Assembly: GCF_002368335.1 (NCBI RefSeq) | Contig: NZ_AP018288.1 | Coordinates: forward strand, 1,357,551 to 1,421,550 | Origin: Nostoc sp. NIES-4103 | GTDB lineage: Bacteria > Cyanobacteriota > Cyanobacteriia > Cyanobacteriales > Nostocaceae | DNA length: 64,000 nucleotides | Direction: 5' to 3' | Part shown: piece by piece, positions 19,701 through 25,713 of the stretch | Layout of the letters: each line of letters starts with the position of its first letter | How positions within the stretch are numbered: position 1 is the first letter of the stretch | The notes under the pieces: model-generated | Seen by the model: only the letters and a program-made list of their open reading frames with translations | Database searches by the model: none | What the model was told of the DNA's origin: nothing | Position numbers and translations under genes: made by a program

Positions 19701-22647
19701 GACAGGTAACCTAACGGCTACGACCTATGCTGATGGCACAACTGAGACTTCTACCTATAATGCGATCTCTCAGGTGATCTCAGCTAAGGATCGCTTAAAT
19801 CAGGTGTTCACCTACAAATACGATGATGTAGGTAGGCTGATTGAAACTACCTACCCAGATCAGACAAAATCAACAACTACCTATGATGCAGTTGGCAATA
19901 TTCTGTCTGAAACCTCAGCTACGGGTATTAAATCTAGCTACACCTATGATCCAGTTGGCAATAGAACTAGCTACACAGATGGTCTCAACAGGACTAGTAC
20001 TTTTACTTATGATGCTGCTGGTAGGCTATCCAGTGTTACTGATGCGGAAAACCAGACGATTCAGTATAAATACAGCCCTAGAGGTAGACTGATTGAAACC
20101 ATCTTTCCCGATGGTACGGTGCAGACAAATAACCTTGATGATGCAACTCTCAACACATCAAACAACAAAACCACTTTAGTCGATGCTAAGGGTAATACAG
20201 TTACATTTGAAACGGATGAAAATATAGGTGTTACTGCTGTTGTGACTCCAGTTGGGCGCACTGAATATACTTACGATGCCAATGGCAATCTCCAGCAGTT
20301 AACAGACGCTAATGGTAATAGCGTCAAGTACGACTACAACAACGATGGCAGATTACAGAAGGTTACTTTAGCAAATGGTCAATTCTACACAATTACCTAC
20401 AACGCCGATGGTACTGTAGATACATACACAGACCCCAACGGAGATGTGCGTAACTTTAATTACGACGAGAATGGGCAATTGCTCAGTACCGTTGATCCAA
20501 AAGGCACCGTTGGTTATACCTTTGATGCTACGGGCAATGTTACTTCCATCGTGCAATCAAGTGGCACTGTCAGCTACACCTACTACGACAATGGGCAAAT
20601 TAAAACTCGCACGGATAACTTTGGCACTACAACTTATACTTACGACGACTTAGGTCGCTTAGCTAACAAACAAGAATCCGATGGTAGATTCATCAGCTAT
20701 GGTTATGATGCCAATGGTCAAGTTAGCACTGTTACAAGTAACGCAGGAACAACTACCTACGAGTACGATGCTTTAGGGCAGTTAATCAAAGTTACCGATA
20801 CCGCAGGCTCAGTTACTCAGTACACATACAACAAGATTGGGCAGGTTACTAAAACCGAATATGGCAACGGTGTAATTGAAAACCGTAGCTACGACACTCA
20901 AGGTCGTCTGCAATTTATTGAGACTAAGAAAGACACATCTTTACTGTCTAGCTATACCTACACCAGAGATCAGGTAGGTAATATCTTAAAACTGGAAGAA
21001 AACACTGGTCGTATTGTTGAATATACTTATGACAATGCCTATCGTTTGACACAAGAAAAATACACAGACGATAGCACAGTCAGGACAATTATTTATACCT
21101 ATGATGCGGTAGGCAATCGCATTCAGCGTGATGATAGTCTTGAAGGTGTAACTACTTACACCTATGATGCCTCCGATAGGTTGAAAACCAGCGTCCTCAA
21201 TGGCGTAACTACTACCTACATCTATGATGCTGCTAACGGCGCTCTCACTCGTAAAGAAATTGATGCGACGCATTATACCACCTATGAGTGGGATCGCAAT
21301 AATTACCTGATTGGCGTACAAATTCAAGATGGCGCAGTCAGTCATACAATTCAATATCGCTACGATGATGATGGTAATCGAGTTGCTCAGGTAGTAGATG
21401 GTGTCGAAACTCGTTTTCTGGTTGATGTTAATCGTGAATACAGTCAAGTTCGAGAAGAATATGACAGCAATGGTAATCTCAAAGCTGTTTATAACTACAC
21501 TGATGACCAACTTCCAATATCTGCAAGTCGTAACGGTCAGATATCTTATTATCATGGTGATAATTTGGGCAGTACCAGATTACTTACCAATGACTCAGGT
21601 GTAGCTACCGATAGTTATGAGTATGATGCTTATGGGCGCATCCTTAGCCAGAGTGGTTCTACGCCAAATACCTATCGCTATACAGGCGAACAAAATGATA
21701 ATTTGACTGGATTGGTGTACCTCCGGGCAAGGTATCTTGATCTAGATGCTGGCAGATTTATTAGTCCCGATCCCTACACTGGTACTTTGGAAGATCCAAA
21801 TACTTTGCATAGATATTTATATGCTAAAGATAACCCAGTCATAAATCGTGACCCAAGCGGTAACATAACTTTAGGAGATTTTAGTGTTTCTGAGGCAATT
21901 CAGAATATTCTCAATAAAATTGAAACCTTTGGTAAAATCCAGAAACTAAACGAATTTAAAGGTAGACTTACAGCCTTAGAAAATGTTATCTGGGTGATAT
22001 CTGTTGCTAGAGACTTTTTCTACAATTATCTAGATGGTCGCTATGCTTTCCTCAAGTCTTCTAGCGTCTCCTTCTCTGGTGATCTTGGTAGTGCAGCTGC
22101 TCCTATATATTTGTACGATGTGTGGGAAAAACCTGGAGAAATCAGTACTTTGTTTGGTGAACAAAAGCCAGGCATTAAGAAGATTATTTTTGAAGGTGGT
22201 GTAGGCTATAGACTTCCATCTGGAAAAACATTAAAAGAACAGGGATTTTGGTCGTTTGTGCCTCGTGTTACTGGTGCTGTTTCTCTAGAAACACAAGGTA
22301 ATGGTATTGTATCTGGAGATAAATGGAAACTTAGTTTTGGATTTAATCCATTTGTAGTGGGTTTGGAATATGGCAGAGAAATCACAATTGCCCCTAACGA
22401 TAAAGCGCAACAGAAAATTTATAAATTTGTTGTAGGTGGAGCAATCGTTCCCAGAGCGCAAGTTGACTTTCAGAGTACTATTCAAAATACTTTAAATAAA
22501 GCTAATGCAGGTATAACGATTGGTCTGTATTTGCAGTTGGCTCTTGGTGGTGAGTCAATCAAAGCTAAGTGGTCGCCAATCAACTTTGTCTTAGACAGAA
22601 CTTCTGGTTTCCAAGTCAACTTAGCTGGCTTTAATGTACTTCGATAA
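1762..22647 (+). CDS. Giant DUF4114/cadherin/PPC/VWA/RHS surface or effector protein
   Basis: 6,961 residues with no N-terminal signal peptide. Domain order: a DUF4114 domain (about 60-185, motif LAWEDWLEGGDRDFNDMVI); a beta-helix-like segment (about 370-530); Ig-like and cadherin-like repeats (about 535-1900). Then come 22 PPC-like beta-sandwich repeats of about 100 residues (1900-4130, hallmark DTYTFTG..GQ.L.FD). A VWA domain (about 4300-4505) has an intact MIDAS (DVSGS, GGGTDF, MSDG) and sits inside a SdrD/Cna-B-like domain. Further putative-Ig repeats (He_PIG type) occupy about 4590-5300. An RHS shell starts near 5445 with YD repeats from about 5670, and the RHS core (GRFISPDPY ... RDPSGN) ends at about 6700. 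The last 260 residues are a variable, beta-rich tail I do not recognise. In known RHS proteins the YD shell encloses a C-terminal toxin and the N-terminal part delivers it; whether that applies here is inference. Adhesion, intercellular competition or matrix roles all remain possible. The reading frame is intact, which argues for selection. Confidence 0.93.
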   Translation: MTTIENGFTPILDSNGISTGVFIVSQPIDQLTPLDFKLSSYDASFISEFGVFKVDDDLGSIQGVKPGDPNYAVLALSNANRQSLLSSSQPVGTVYENYNTKGGERLVFYIAPNSTAGIVQNQNPENATEITSLFFSTTLANPDNINHVKLETLGGGITQLAWEDWLEGGDRDFNDMVIQVQVDHGSFEDTSILPVGETAQTSADLATTALQVQPNSQSKFAIVAEGTLTINQGGDFDGLPLDPSDDALIHAAQGFTLNNTPVLPVQRDSNGDPILGESGKPLLVDHALTVAEGYQYSNANNNPYENLLPPQVVESPVVDVPAYTSLKQQELNRRVPEGTPTLVFDAAVNPINNASDWNLKFPPPVTGTQPQVVQVINGGLTIPDGIDLSNYVIIVEQGDINFNASGNDFTNVMLVANNGNINLGAVQSSDLAVFASGFINMNNQARFGDFTLLATGSNNSSISFNGATTSTQTSNLRIISQGNIQFNSSSETRGALQSVGNTIFDGQSTLYGTIEAKGNIIFNSLATVIYATIASPDTTPPNITADLARDTAPGGTTNSDRITFDPTITGQVSDSCTVVEFKAGLDDTPSSNYIDVLPDLSGDGSFTFSRDRLEEIYGATLVDGIHTLHLQALDQYNNLATLDFTFTLDTTLSVLLSLDPAFDTAPLGDNQTTLSVVAIAGQTEPGVTLTLSTNATTTANTDGQFVFENVELVLGDNLLQVQGIDVAGNQTTTDLTITRLSPPNQPPTIADITKAVNEDTVLTFSATDFINAFSDTNGDSLSQIRITNLPSNGLLQLNGVNVVPGQEILANEISNLTFTPTPNFNGTVSFNWNAADGITYASTDAALTITINPVNDAPTDLVLDPTVILENVPNNTKIGDFSTTDPDVGDSFTYSLVTGTGSTDNAAFTIVDNQLYINTSPDFETKSDYSVRVRTTDQSGLSFEQIFAINVTNVNEAPTALTLSSNTIAENVASNSLIGTFSTTDPDISDRFTYSLVAGTGDDDNTAFTIIDNELRISSPPDFETKSAYSVRVRTTDQGGLSFEQVFAINITNVNEAPRFTSTAVTSADTGTAYTYTITTTDPDSGDTRVLSAPTLPSWLTFTDNGDGTAILSGTPTASAAGANQVVLQATDAGGLNANQSFTITVIPSNLAPTALSLTPANVNENVPINTKVGTFSTVDPNTGDTFTYSLVTGTGSTDNSAFTIVGDELRLLVSPDYETKDSYSIRVKTTDQGGLSFESPLIITINDIKNENPPSDIQLSNNLVAENSPNLTIIGELSTTELDVGQTHTYTLLDDADGRFTLFNGKQLAVANGNLLDYETNTSHTIRIRTTDNGIPNLSLEKDFTINVGNVNEAPIFTSNPDPSNPQQSGDVNTLYQYNVTTSDPENHNRTLKAVLANSANPSAPLPLPSWLTFTDNGDGTGVLSGTPGVGDAGLYTVILTATDNPNPALAPGSLSSTQTVFVGTNIILREQSNFSPNLATTFTIPETPSTLSFKVQPVTPATNIFDSTDPNSINDALEVELLDTNGNSLVHTFAANKTSFFNLTEGEPVGLGVGTTYDAATGVVTLNLAGINPTQANLRFRLVNNDTDTASAVLISNIAIAPAPLGTLPPAQSTFADLTRLSQSVNFNQVTNVTPSIAPQYGKTTFDGKAGLLYADVALKNIGSYAINGSLLLAVKNISDPTVQLRDPDGLTPDGLPYYDFSQLVADGKLDPTELSAVGSLVFYNPNQVQFTYKLEVLAVLNHNPVIVTAPVNEAIASLPYEYDVNATDADSDTLTYKLLTAPNGMTINAESGLITWTPNTTNLGNQQIKVEVSDGRGGIAQQDYTLSVITSPPNRPPIFTSFPEVDAYINKLYSYDANAVDPDQDPINFSLIIGPNGMTVNPDTGLVQWTPPAALVLGDTVLGRIGITGEKDEFTFSGSAGERIYFDPLQYSGDYYRWNFSVYSPSGQQVLNTDLRDNSLITLQENGNYRVVVDTTGDFVGTYGFSTINLGLVSVVPFDTVIQGKLTPGSQDDTYRFRGAQGQKLFFDRISASGNLDWVLYNEDNQVVTSSSFSDLELYLPKDGEYTLALRGREALTSQVDYSFEIITPDEITQPMSLGSINTPNVVSGEITEKGEEDFYTFTGSAGQRIYFDRLFQNPTASYALNARIYNPTGQEILERNFQYGDDPEPIILNENGTYRVRIDASGENTGTYSFSILDLGLATAINLDTTYTNTLDPGQETHLYSFTGAAGQRLFLDRLSNSGTANWTVYDSGNNILSSQNLAYDMEVVLSRADTYTLAIRGNNNTNAVNYSFRLITPDTITSALTLDSAVVTTISEKGERDVYTFTGTKGQRLFLDTLAQTSNTRATLTSPSGVNVINDRPMYNDTWYDPVILLEDGVYGLAIDGYEESTDSYGFRLVDVTAAPNLAAETLTTGTINPANAILFYQFTGNTGDRVYFDSQATVANTNWHLYSPDNRELYETGLSNDFEYLLPGAGTYYLMLRGENATATNYSIQLVTTTSPGIAYTLDTLTTGNISKLGEQDTYSFDGTAGQVLYFDPQSGISNITAKIYSPKGVLIFDGNTSSDSPNITLLETGSYQIVFDGYTDTTGAYSFRVATVAAQSALTLGSAFTGSLAVGETKLYTINGSKGQQLTFDSLAAVSGADWVLYAPSTQPTTGTTVLGSAGLGSDFSRLLPSDGTYILALRNTSASAVNFNVQVNSTAPSAVVNSGLGVLYNSTLSVGGEVDEYTFTAKAGTLVFLDGQGNDSQKRVRLYNPSGTEVFSNADNQVDYGPYLLQESGTYKIQAYGSATTTGAYKFQLLDLEAASALSLNTVTNVALAAKETKAYKFTGVVGQKIWFDALNTANPSVTARLYNPNGYLLYTQTDLRNDIGLQTLNQSGTYYLVLSSDNTAATTASLRVLDNTAATALTLDTEISSNFGTNKNEAILYKFTGTQGDRLYFDRTDGSYYNFWRLQTPDGAELQTQRLDRDIELVLPSSGEYILSLYSYGDSSSTYAFKVVTPTPTTTAYTIGSTVSGTIGEAGEQDTYTFTGTAGQRLWFDSLFAADGRIQGKLYSPTGVELWNNALSSDREFITLTETGTYRFVVDASEEFTGNYSFRFLDQAAATATTLDTPITGDFGTSQREARIYTFTGTQGQTIYFDSDNSDYYNLYYLYAPGTPDGQRLFAQRLSSDQEGASTVLPTTGNYTLVFAGFGGTDNTYNLQMVTPTFVTTALTLGSTINGTIGEAGEQDTYTFTGSKGQQLWFDSLLYSDYRIRATLYTPSGKTTTWNNFLIRDDQEITVLDEAGTYRFVIDSDNDFTGNYSFRILDTASATPINLDTDITGNFGTTQREAKTYSFTGTKGQKLYFNSDNSDYYNYYNLYNTNGKRLFSQHLSYDYEGAAATLPDDGKYTLVVAGYERPDNDFNLRIVTPTFVTTPYTIGSTVSSSITEAGEQDIYTFTGSKGQQLWFDSLLYSDYRIRVKLYDTNGDEVFNQYVRDDREPVTLAEQGTYKLVIDGDDDFTGAYSFRLLDFATAPILTLDTPVTGNFGTSQREALIYRFNGIQGQHIYFDRTEGDFNNYYYLYSPNGQRLFSQYFDRDQELDLPGNGQYTLVFSGNDRSNNNFGITVVTPQPTTTALTLGTKVTNSISEAGEQDTYTFTGAVGQKLFFDGLTGNVNLRARLYGPSDDLLVDRDTNSDWPLVTLFESGNYRLVVDGYDNITGNYSFTLSDLAKVQPLTFGTLVTNTLDPGNSVALYRFDGTPGKIISFDLSAASWTGANWVLYDPTGRAVETPAASSPDFTTGLSAAGSYTLAIAGNSVTSVPYSFQVNDVSVAPITSSGLGVVRQGTLAAGTVDEYTFTANAGTLVLLDSLNDSNSLIRARLLNPDGTYVFSDHDSRYDRGPILLEQTGTYKLQIFGYYTTSSGAYKFNLLELPKRLGGPGVNYLELGSPVSGSLTGLEDKVYTFQATKGMRVMFNGMTGDNVAATLYNSSGTQIFNTSNFRWFDNGFATLTENDYYYLVIGNEQTANRNYSFQLLNSSFSPELTYNVATQGSLTNGQQGFIYRFSADALERIFVDNLSTNASDGNYRWKIYTPNNSLLKDDFQGNDLEVIASQTGEYLLYIQGGPGTSAINYNFRVFVEQPYTGDIITPGTGFTSSTDDGSLGLLPVKLAVKDNKGATAIQEYKIRLWGDPDNSNPLITSDARTKYALDEKGYSYQVKAVDPDKDALVYRLIDSPTGALINSDTGELLWFPDATVKAGDQVNFTVEVSDRRGGKDVQKFAVDVYNNLGKIQGAVFEDINSNTYRDTTLVKGDNPHIVFALDVSGSAGSRTVDWTTTDLETFANSSYSILDMELGTVLALSEQLILQGRGNTTQIGLVLWDTSSYLVDMNPAEAGIQLYTTALADNNNNGIADLKEILNINSPGGGTDFTPGLQAAKGVLDGLTSVPNLIFMSDGFGSVDETVVADIRGAGVNLTAFGIGAGAGMEQLRKVDPNAIQITDVNELIDIFSGWDSRYSNEPFLENITVYLDLNNNGLLDENEPWQLTKEDESNSILGETKYYFTFNDLLPGTYTVRQIVPNGYVQTTPSANGFVDTVTATSDSTFSHLFGLNKIAAPANQNPIFRSTAPTPTLQIGEALIYQAFAEDPDADVLSYDLTLAPEEMSVDPETGTLVWSPQANQAGAFNVILRVKDGRGGVALQAFAGTVLPVNNAPVFISQLPTTVQPQVGKVFNYQAQAIDADGDTLTYGLLSGAPTGITINSTTGLVSWTPTAAQLGSQKFSIQVTDGRGKENIQDLSVVVSQPKPNQAPVITSTPRTSTRLGNSYFYEITATDADGDALNYSLETAPTGMTIAKNVIAWTPAANQSGNNNVVVKVTDSQGGSTNQSFTINVGYQAANLAPVITSAPDFVTNLEQEYQYDLKGNDPDGDRLIWSLDNAPSGMVIDPTTGALRWQPQSTQVGDYTVAIRLTDSYGFYVGQEYTLTVTGTNTPPIFVSNPNTRAGVGQKYTYSVVAKDAENDAITYTLNRRPADMTIDANGQIEWTPQAAGSYEIEVQATDAQGGTATQAYKIEVETTAINQAPTITSTPKYVAILGSTYSYDVDATDPENGALTYQLINNGGATGLAINATTGLLTWATPVAGNYQVVVGAVDTEGLGAAQGFTLTARANAPAVIRSTPITTASPDQLYRYDVQASDPEGGKLTYKLDTTSVGKGIIIDDQGRVSWTPTLAQVGTHNIVLTVTDDAGATTQQSYNLVVATDNTAPQVKLQFAGFNPTNLGSQITFWAQATDNVKVANLQLLVGGTPVALDAFGQATVKLNTAGNINIIARATDSAGNIKDDSVVITVIDPSQPANAPEVALDLDKIANGVVTKVTDIFGKVSDADDNLKDYIVEVAPIGTDNWITMFKGNAEVASSNSLGKFDPTFIDDGTYQIRLTATDDTGLSSSIAGEVDVITGLLKFGDFQMTFTDMLIPTANRPIQVNRTYDTLALNRQGDLAPGWRIDYRNVDLRSSLGKDETFEEFGIRTLGFSDRTRVYLTVPGLSRQVFEFEPTPSRLNSFIPAGFEAAAMYNPAFKPLGTTTSQLTISNGKSDAAMVVRDPDGTYRGLQGEPYDPSNPFFGAKYLLTLSDGTVYEIDPTNGKVNSITSSDGEKLTFTDSAITSSVGPQITFKRDAQNRIIAAIDPSGKEIRYEYDSKGDLAAVTDRDGNTTRFVYNPNRAHYLDQVIDPLNRSALRNEYDAQGRLSIIKDASGNPVNFVYDPNNQTEAVTNALGKTTLYEYDERGNTLQINDALGNTTKYTYNADNDVLTYTDARGFTTTYTYSNGKPLTETDALGNVTTTVYDANGNLNAITDPLGNVTTYSYSKSGKDLTSIKDAEGAISSFDSSNGLPYSIKLGNQTISSFGYDSNSRINKNTDQYGNVTVYEYDANGRVVKETATTPKGQVLITTRSFDNSDRIISETTPDGTVTLTEYDKAGRVAAKTVNGQRTTYEYDLTGNLTATTYADGTTETSTYNAISQVISAKDRLNQVFTYKYDDVGRLIETTYPDQTKSTTTYDAVGNILSETSATGIKSSYTYDPVGNRTSYTDGLNRTSTFTYDAAGRLSSVTDAENQTIQYKYSPRGRLIETIFPDGTVQTNNLDDATLNTSNNKTTLVDAKGNTVTFETDENIGVTAVVTPVGRTEYTYDANGNLQQLTDANGNSVKYDYNNDGRLQKVTLANGQFYTITYNADGTVDTYTDPNGDVRNFNYDENGQLLSTVDPKGTVGYTFDATGNVTSIVQSSGTVSYTYYDNGQIKTRTDNFGTTTYTYDDLGRLANKQESDGRFISYGYDANGQVSTVTSNAGTTTYEYDALGQLIKVTDTAGSVTQYTYNKIGQVTKTEYGNGVIENRSYDTQGRLQFIETKKDTSLLSSYTYTRDQVGNILKLEENTGRIVEYTYDNAYRLTQEKYTDDSTVRTIIYTYDAVGNRIQRDDSLEGVTTYTYDASDRLKTSVLNGVTTTYIYDAANGALTRKEIDATHYTTYEWDRNNYLIGVQIQDGAVSHTIQYRYDDDGNRVAQVVDGVETRFLVDVNREYSQVREEYDSNGNLKAVYNYTDDQLPISASRNGQISYYHGDNLGSTRLLTNDSGVATDSYEYDAYGRILSQSGSTPNTYRYTGEQNDNLTGLVYLRARYLDLDAGRFISPDPYTGTLEDPNTLHRYLYAKDNPVINRDPSGNITLGDFSVSEAIQNILNKIETFGKIQKLNEFKGRLTALENVIWVISVARDFFYNYLDGRYAFLKSSSVSFSGDLGSAAAPIYLYDVWEKPGEISTLFGEQKPGIKKIIFEGGVGYRLPSGKTLKEQGFWSFVPRVTGAVSLETQGNGIVSGDKWKLSFGFNPFVVGLEYGREITIAPNDKAQQKIYKFVVGGAIVPRAQVDFQSTIQNTLNKANAGITIGLYLQLALGGESIKAKWSPINFVLDRTSGFQVNLAGFNVLR

Positions 22648-22664
22648 TGGCTAAGAATTGATGA

Positions 22665-22701
22665 GTTTCTTAGTGATTAAGAAAATTGATCGCTAAGAAA
22701 C
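22665..22701 (+). terminator. Stem-loop just after the giant gene
   Basis: GTTTCTTAG (22665-22673) pairs perfectly with CTAAGAAAC (22693-22701), and the stem can extend inward with GAT/ATC. It lies 18 bp after the stop codon. No T-tract follows, so it may be an RNA-processing or stabilising hairpin rather than a classical Rho-independent terminator. Confidence 0.4.
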
Positions 22702-22773
22702 TACACAGGTTTTCAAATTGGTTTGAGATGAAATAATGTAGCGATCGCTACACCATTAAATTTAATTAAGCAA

Positions 22774-25041
22774 ATGTCGAATATAGAATCACAACGTCTA
22801 GATGCCTATCTCAATTTAATTCAATCTCTACTCAATTGTTCAGTCGGTGAAGAACAGCAACTCCTTGAGGCAAATCAGGATTTAATTGATTCAGGATTTC
22901 TTCAAGTATTAGAAGCAGTTATCAAACAGGCTGAACAAGAAGGAGCTAAAGATGCAGCCCAATTTTTAAGTCAGTTACTGACAGTGCTGCAACAATCCAT
23001 CTCTGAAGCAATTTCCTCTCGATTGCCTGCATACAGTAAATTAGTACAAACTTTATTAACTTGTCCACAGGGAGAAGAAAACCAAATACTAGAAGCTCAT
23101 CGCGATTTAGTGGATGTCGGCTTAGTAGATGTCATGGCTCAAACCGCTGGTTCCTTAGCGGTACTAGGAGAAATGGAGGCTGCCAACTTTTTAGTAGATG
23201 GCGCTCGTCAATTGGCTGTATTATTGGGTCTGGTTCAACCCCAGGTAAAATCAACTGCAAATTTTCGCCAACAACCTGAAGTTTCTGCCTCTTCAAAATC
23301 ACCAATTGAACCAACTTCTACTAATCCTAAGCAACCTCGACAAATCAACTTTTTCGCCGATCGCATCAAAAATTTAGCAGGTGTTTTGGGTATAGGTAAA
23401 TCTTCCCTAGAATCATCTGCTACTAGTACTCAAGAAAAATTATCAAACTTATCAAATACTTCTCAAACACCTGTAGTTACTAAAGATAACCAGATAGAAA
23501 CTTCTGCGCCTCCAGAACTTCCTTATTTGCTGTTGCGATTATTGCAAATTACTAAAGATAGTGGTGGTAATCCCCAAGCTGTTTACTCAATTTTAGAAAG
23601 TAATCTCAGTCAAATTGAATCTGATTGGAGCAGCAGTTTACGTAACTGGGCTAGTTATACTCTACTTACAGTAGATGGAAATACAGCCAAAGGTATTGCT
23701 AAAGATTTGTCTAATCTGGCTACTTTATTTTTGCGCTGTCCCTTTGGCTCACTTGAGTTAAATTTGGAAATGGCGATCGCTGGTTATGAATCTGCCATGA
23801 TCATTTTAAATCGCTCCACTGAACCAACAGTCTGGGCAGCAATCCAAAATAATTTAGCTATCGCCTATTCTGACCGTATTCAAGGTGAGAAAGCAGAAAA
23901 TCTGGAACAAGCGATCGCATCTCATCAATCTGCTTTGTCAGTTTACACTCGGCAACAGTTCCCCCAAGATTGGGCAATGACCCAAAATAATTTAGCATTA
24001 GTTTATCGGCAACGCATCAAAGGAGACAAAGCCGAAAATATAGAAAAAGCGATCGCATCTCATCAATTTGCTTTAGCAGTTTACACCCGCGAATCTACAC
24101 CCAGAGCTTGGGCAACAACCCAGAGTAACCTAGCTCAAACCTACGAGCAACGGATTCAGGGAAATCTTCAGGAAAATATAGAAAAAGCGATCGCTTGCTA
24201 TCAATTGGCGCTGCAAATTTATACCCGTGAAGCTTTCCCAGAACAGTGGACGACTACTCAACAACGCTTAACCGCCGCTTGCCAATACCGTGATCAACAA
24301 TTACAGTCGGACAATCTATTAACAAGCAACACAGTACTCAAAATCGGCGAACAGGCATTCACCGCTCCAGAAATTATACCTTTGTTAGCTAAGTATGGGT
24401 TTTTGCCACAGTTAGCTTGTGAAATTTTAGTTGAGCAAGCGATCGCTACAATCTCTTGTACTCCCGAAGAAGAAAAAGCATGTCTTAGCCAGTTTTATCA
24501 AGTACGTGCTTTCCAAACAACAGAACAAAAGCAAGCTTGGTTGAGACAACACCATCTAACTGAAGAACAGTTGCAGCACTGGGTTACACGTCCTCTGCGA
24601 TTAGAAAAATATCAACAAGCAAGGTGGGGTAAGCAATTACATTCCTACTTTATTCAACGCAAGAGTCAGTTAGACCAAGTTGTTTATTCAATTCTTCGCC
24701 ATGAAGAACCAAATCTAGTGCAAGAACTTTATTTTCGGATGCTAGAAGGTGAACAATCTTTTGCAGAACTAGCAAAGCAATATTCTCAAGGGCCAGAAGC
24801 CGAAGTTGGTGGTTTAATCGGCCCTGTAGAACTTGGTTCATTGTCTCCATTCCTAGCACAATCATTGAGTAGCAGCCCTGTAGGACAGATATTAAATCCT
24901 ATTCAAGTTGGCAAATACTTAGCGATTATTCGAGTAGAAAAACATATTCCTGCCCAATTTGATGCAACCACTCAAAAAAGACTTTTGCATGAATTGCTGA
25001 ATATTTGGTTAGAAAAAGAACTTCAACAATTAAATTTGTAG
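22774..25041 (+). CDS. TPR protein fused to a parvulin-type peptidyl-prolyl isomerase
   Basis: 755 residues. The N-terminus holds two copies of a helical unit with the pattern LL.C..GEE..(I/L)LEA..DL(I/V)D.G (about 12-72 and 90-150), followed by a polar linker. Three clear and probably more TPR-like repeats (about 340-505, pattern AWATTQSNLA..Y..R) mediate protein contacts. The last 250 residues read as a cyanobacterial PpiC/parvulin-like domain: a SurA-N-like helical part, then FAELAKQYSQGPEAEVGGL and an IGPVELGSL segment. Parvulins catalyse proline isomerisation and assist folding of exported proteins. From memory, this isomerase type accompanies type I/peptidase-containing ABC export loci in cyanobacteria. 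Its position 126 bp after the giant RHS gene suggests it helps fold or export that protein. No signal peptide is present, so it would act on the cytoplasmic side. Confidence 0.8.
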   Translation: MSNIESQRLDAYLNLIQSLLNCSVGEEQQLLEANQDLIDSGFLQVLEAVIKQAEQEGAKDAAQFLSQLLTVLQQSISEAISSRLPAYSKLVQTLLTCPQGEENQILEAHRDLVDVGLVDVMAQTAGSLAVLGEMEAANFLVDGARQLAVLLGLVQPQVKSTANFRQQPEVSASSKSPIEPTSTNPKQPRQINFFADRIKNLAGVLGIGKSSLESSATSTQEKLSNLSNTSQTPVVTKDNQIETSAPPELPYLLLRLLQITKDSGGNPQAVYSILESNLSQIESDWSSSLRNWASYTLLTVDGNTAKGIAKDLSNLATLFLRCPFGSLELNLEMAIAGYESAMIILNRSTEPTVWAAIQNNLAIAYSDRIQGEKAENLEQAIASHQSALSVYTRQQFPQDWAMTQNNLALVYRQRIKGDKAENIEKAIASHQFALAVYTRESTPRAWATTQSNLAQTYEQRIQGNLQENIEKAIACYQLALQIYTREAFPEQWTTTQQRLTAACQYRDQQLQSDNLLTSNTVLKIGEQAFTAPEIIPLLAKYGFLPQLACEILVEQAIATISCTPEEEKACLSQFYQVRAFQTTEQKQAWLRQHHLTEEQLQHWVTRPLRLEKYQQARWGKQLHSYFIQRKSQLDQVVYSILRHEEPNLVQELYFRMLEGEQSFAELAKQYSQGPEAEVGGLIGPVELGSLSPFLAQSLSSSPVGQILNPIQVGKYLAIIRVEKHIPAQFDATTQKRLLHELLNIWLEKELQQLNL

Positions 25042-25208
25042 GCAGTTCAAGGTTTTACTTCAAACAGTGACAAAGGGGCTAAAGTATTTGCTGTATAAGA
25101 GCTATGGTTTTCAACCGTGTCGATAAAATCTAAAACAATAGAAACAGTATGTTGATGCTGAAATTTTAGTGCTACCGTTAAATTATAGAATTAAAAGTAC
25201 AATAGCCG

Positions 25209-25547
25209 ATGGACTGGGGCTTAATTGGAGCAGTAGTTGGGATAGTAGCAGCACTGATTGCAGTGTTTCAGACCTGGATATCATTTCAACAATACAAAGA
25301 CTCAAAAAGGTTACCTACCGTTATCAACAAAGACGAACTACGAATTTTACGAGCCTTGGTTACTGAAGTCGAAGGTCGTAGTTTAAATGTTTACAAAAAT
25401 TCTTCATTTTACCGCCCAGCTTTAGATACTCTCCTAAACCAAGAGCTAATTCGGCAAAAAGGGGATAAGTACTATCTAACTGAGGTAGGAGAGGCAGTTG
25501 CCAGGAAGCATCTGACAGACTTTTTTAAGACTAGAAGATTTAGATAA
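25209..25547 (+). CDS. Small single-pass membrane protein with a winged-helix-like C-terminus
   Basis: 112 residues. Residues 5-27 form a hydrophobic helix (WGLIGAVVGIVAALIAVF). The rest is charged and helical, ending with a pattern typical of small winged helices: DELRILRALV, then TLLNQELIRQKGDKYYLTEVG with the recognition-type helix and beta-wing. I do not recognise the family. It is the second gene downstream of the RHS protein, the place where an immunity protein could sit, but nothing in the sequence proves that. No strong ribosome binding site precedes the ATG. It could also be an independent regulator tethered to the membrane. Confidence 0.6.
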   Translation: MDWGLIGAVVGIVAALIAVFQTWISFQQYKDSKRLPTVINKDELRILRALVTEVEGRSLNVYKNSSFYRPALDTLLNQELIRQKGDKYYLTEVGEAVARKHLTDFFKTRRFR

Positions 25548-25713
25548 TTCAAATACTTGAGTATTTGATATCAAGTCTTGAGCAGGGAAGCAGGTGTGAA
25601 AATGAAACTACCATATTTTTCCTTTTACTTTACTCCCTACTCCCCTAAAGCCAGGATTTGAGTATTCAAGACGACTTTTCAAACAACCTCTAAAGGGCGA
25701 TCGGTTGAATCTG

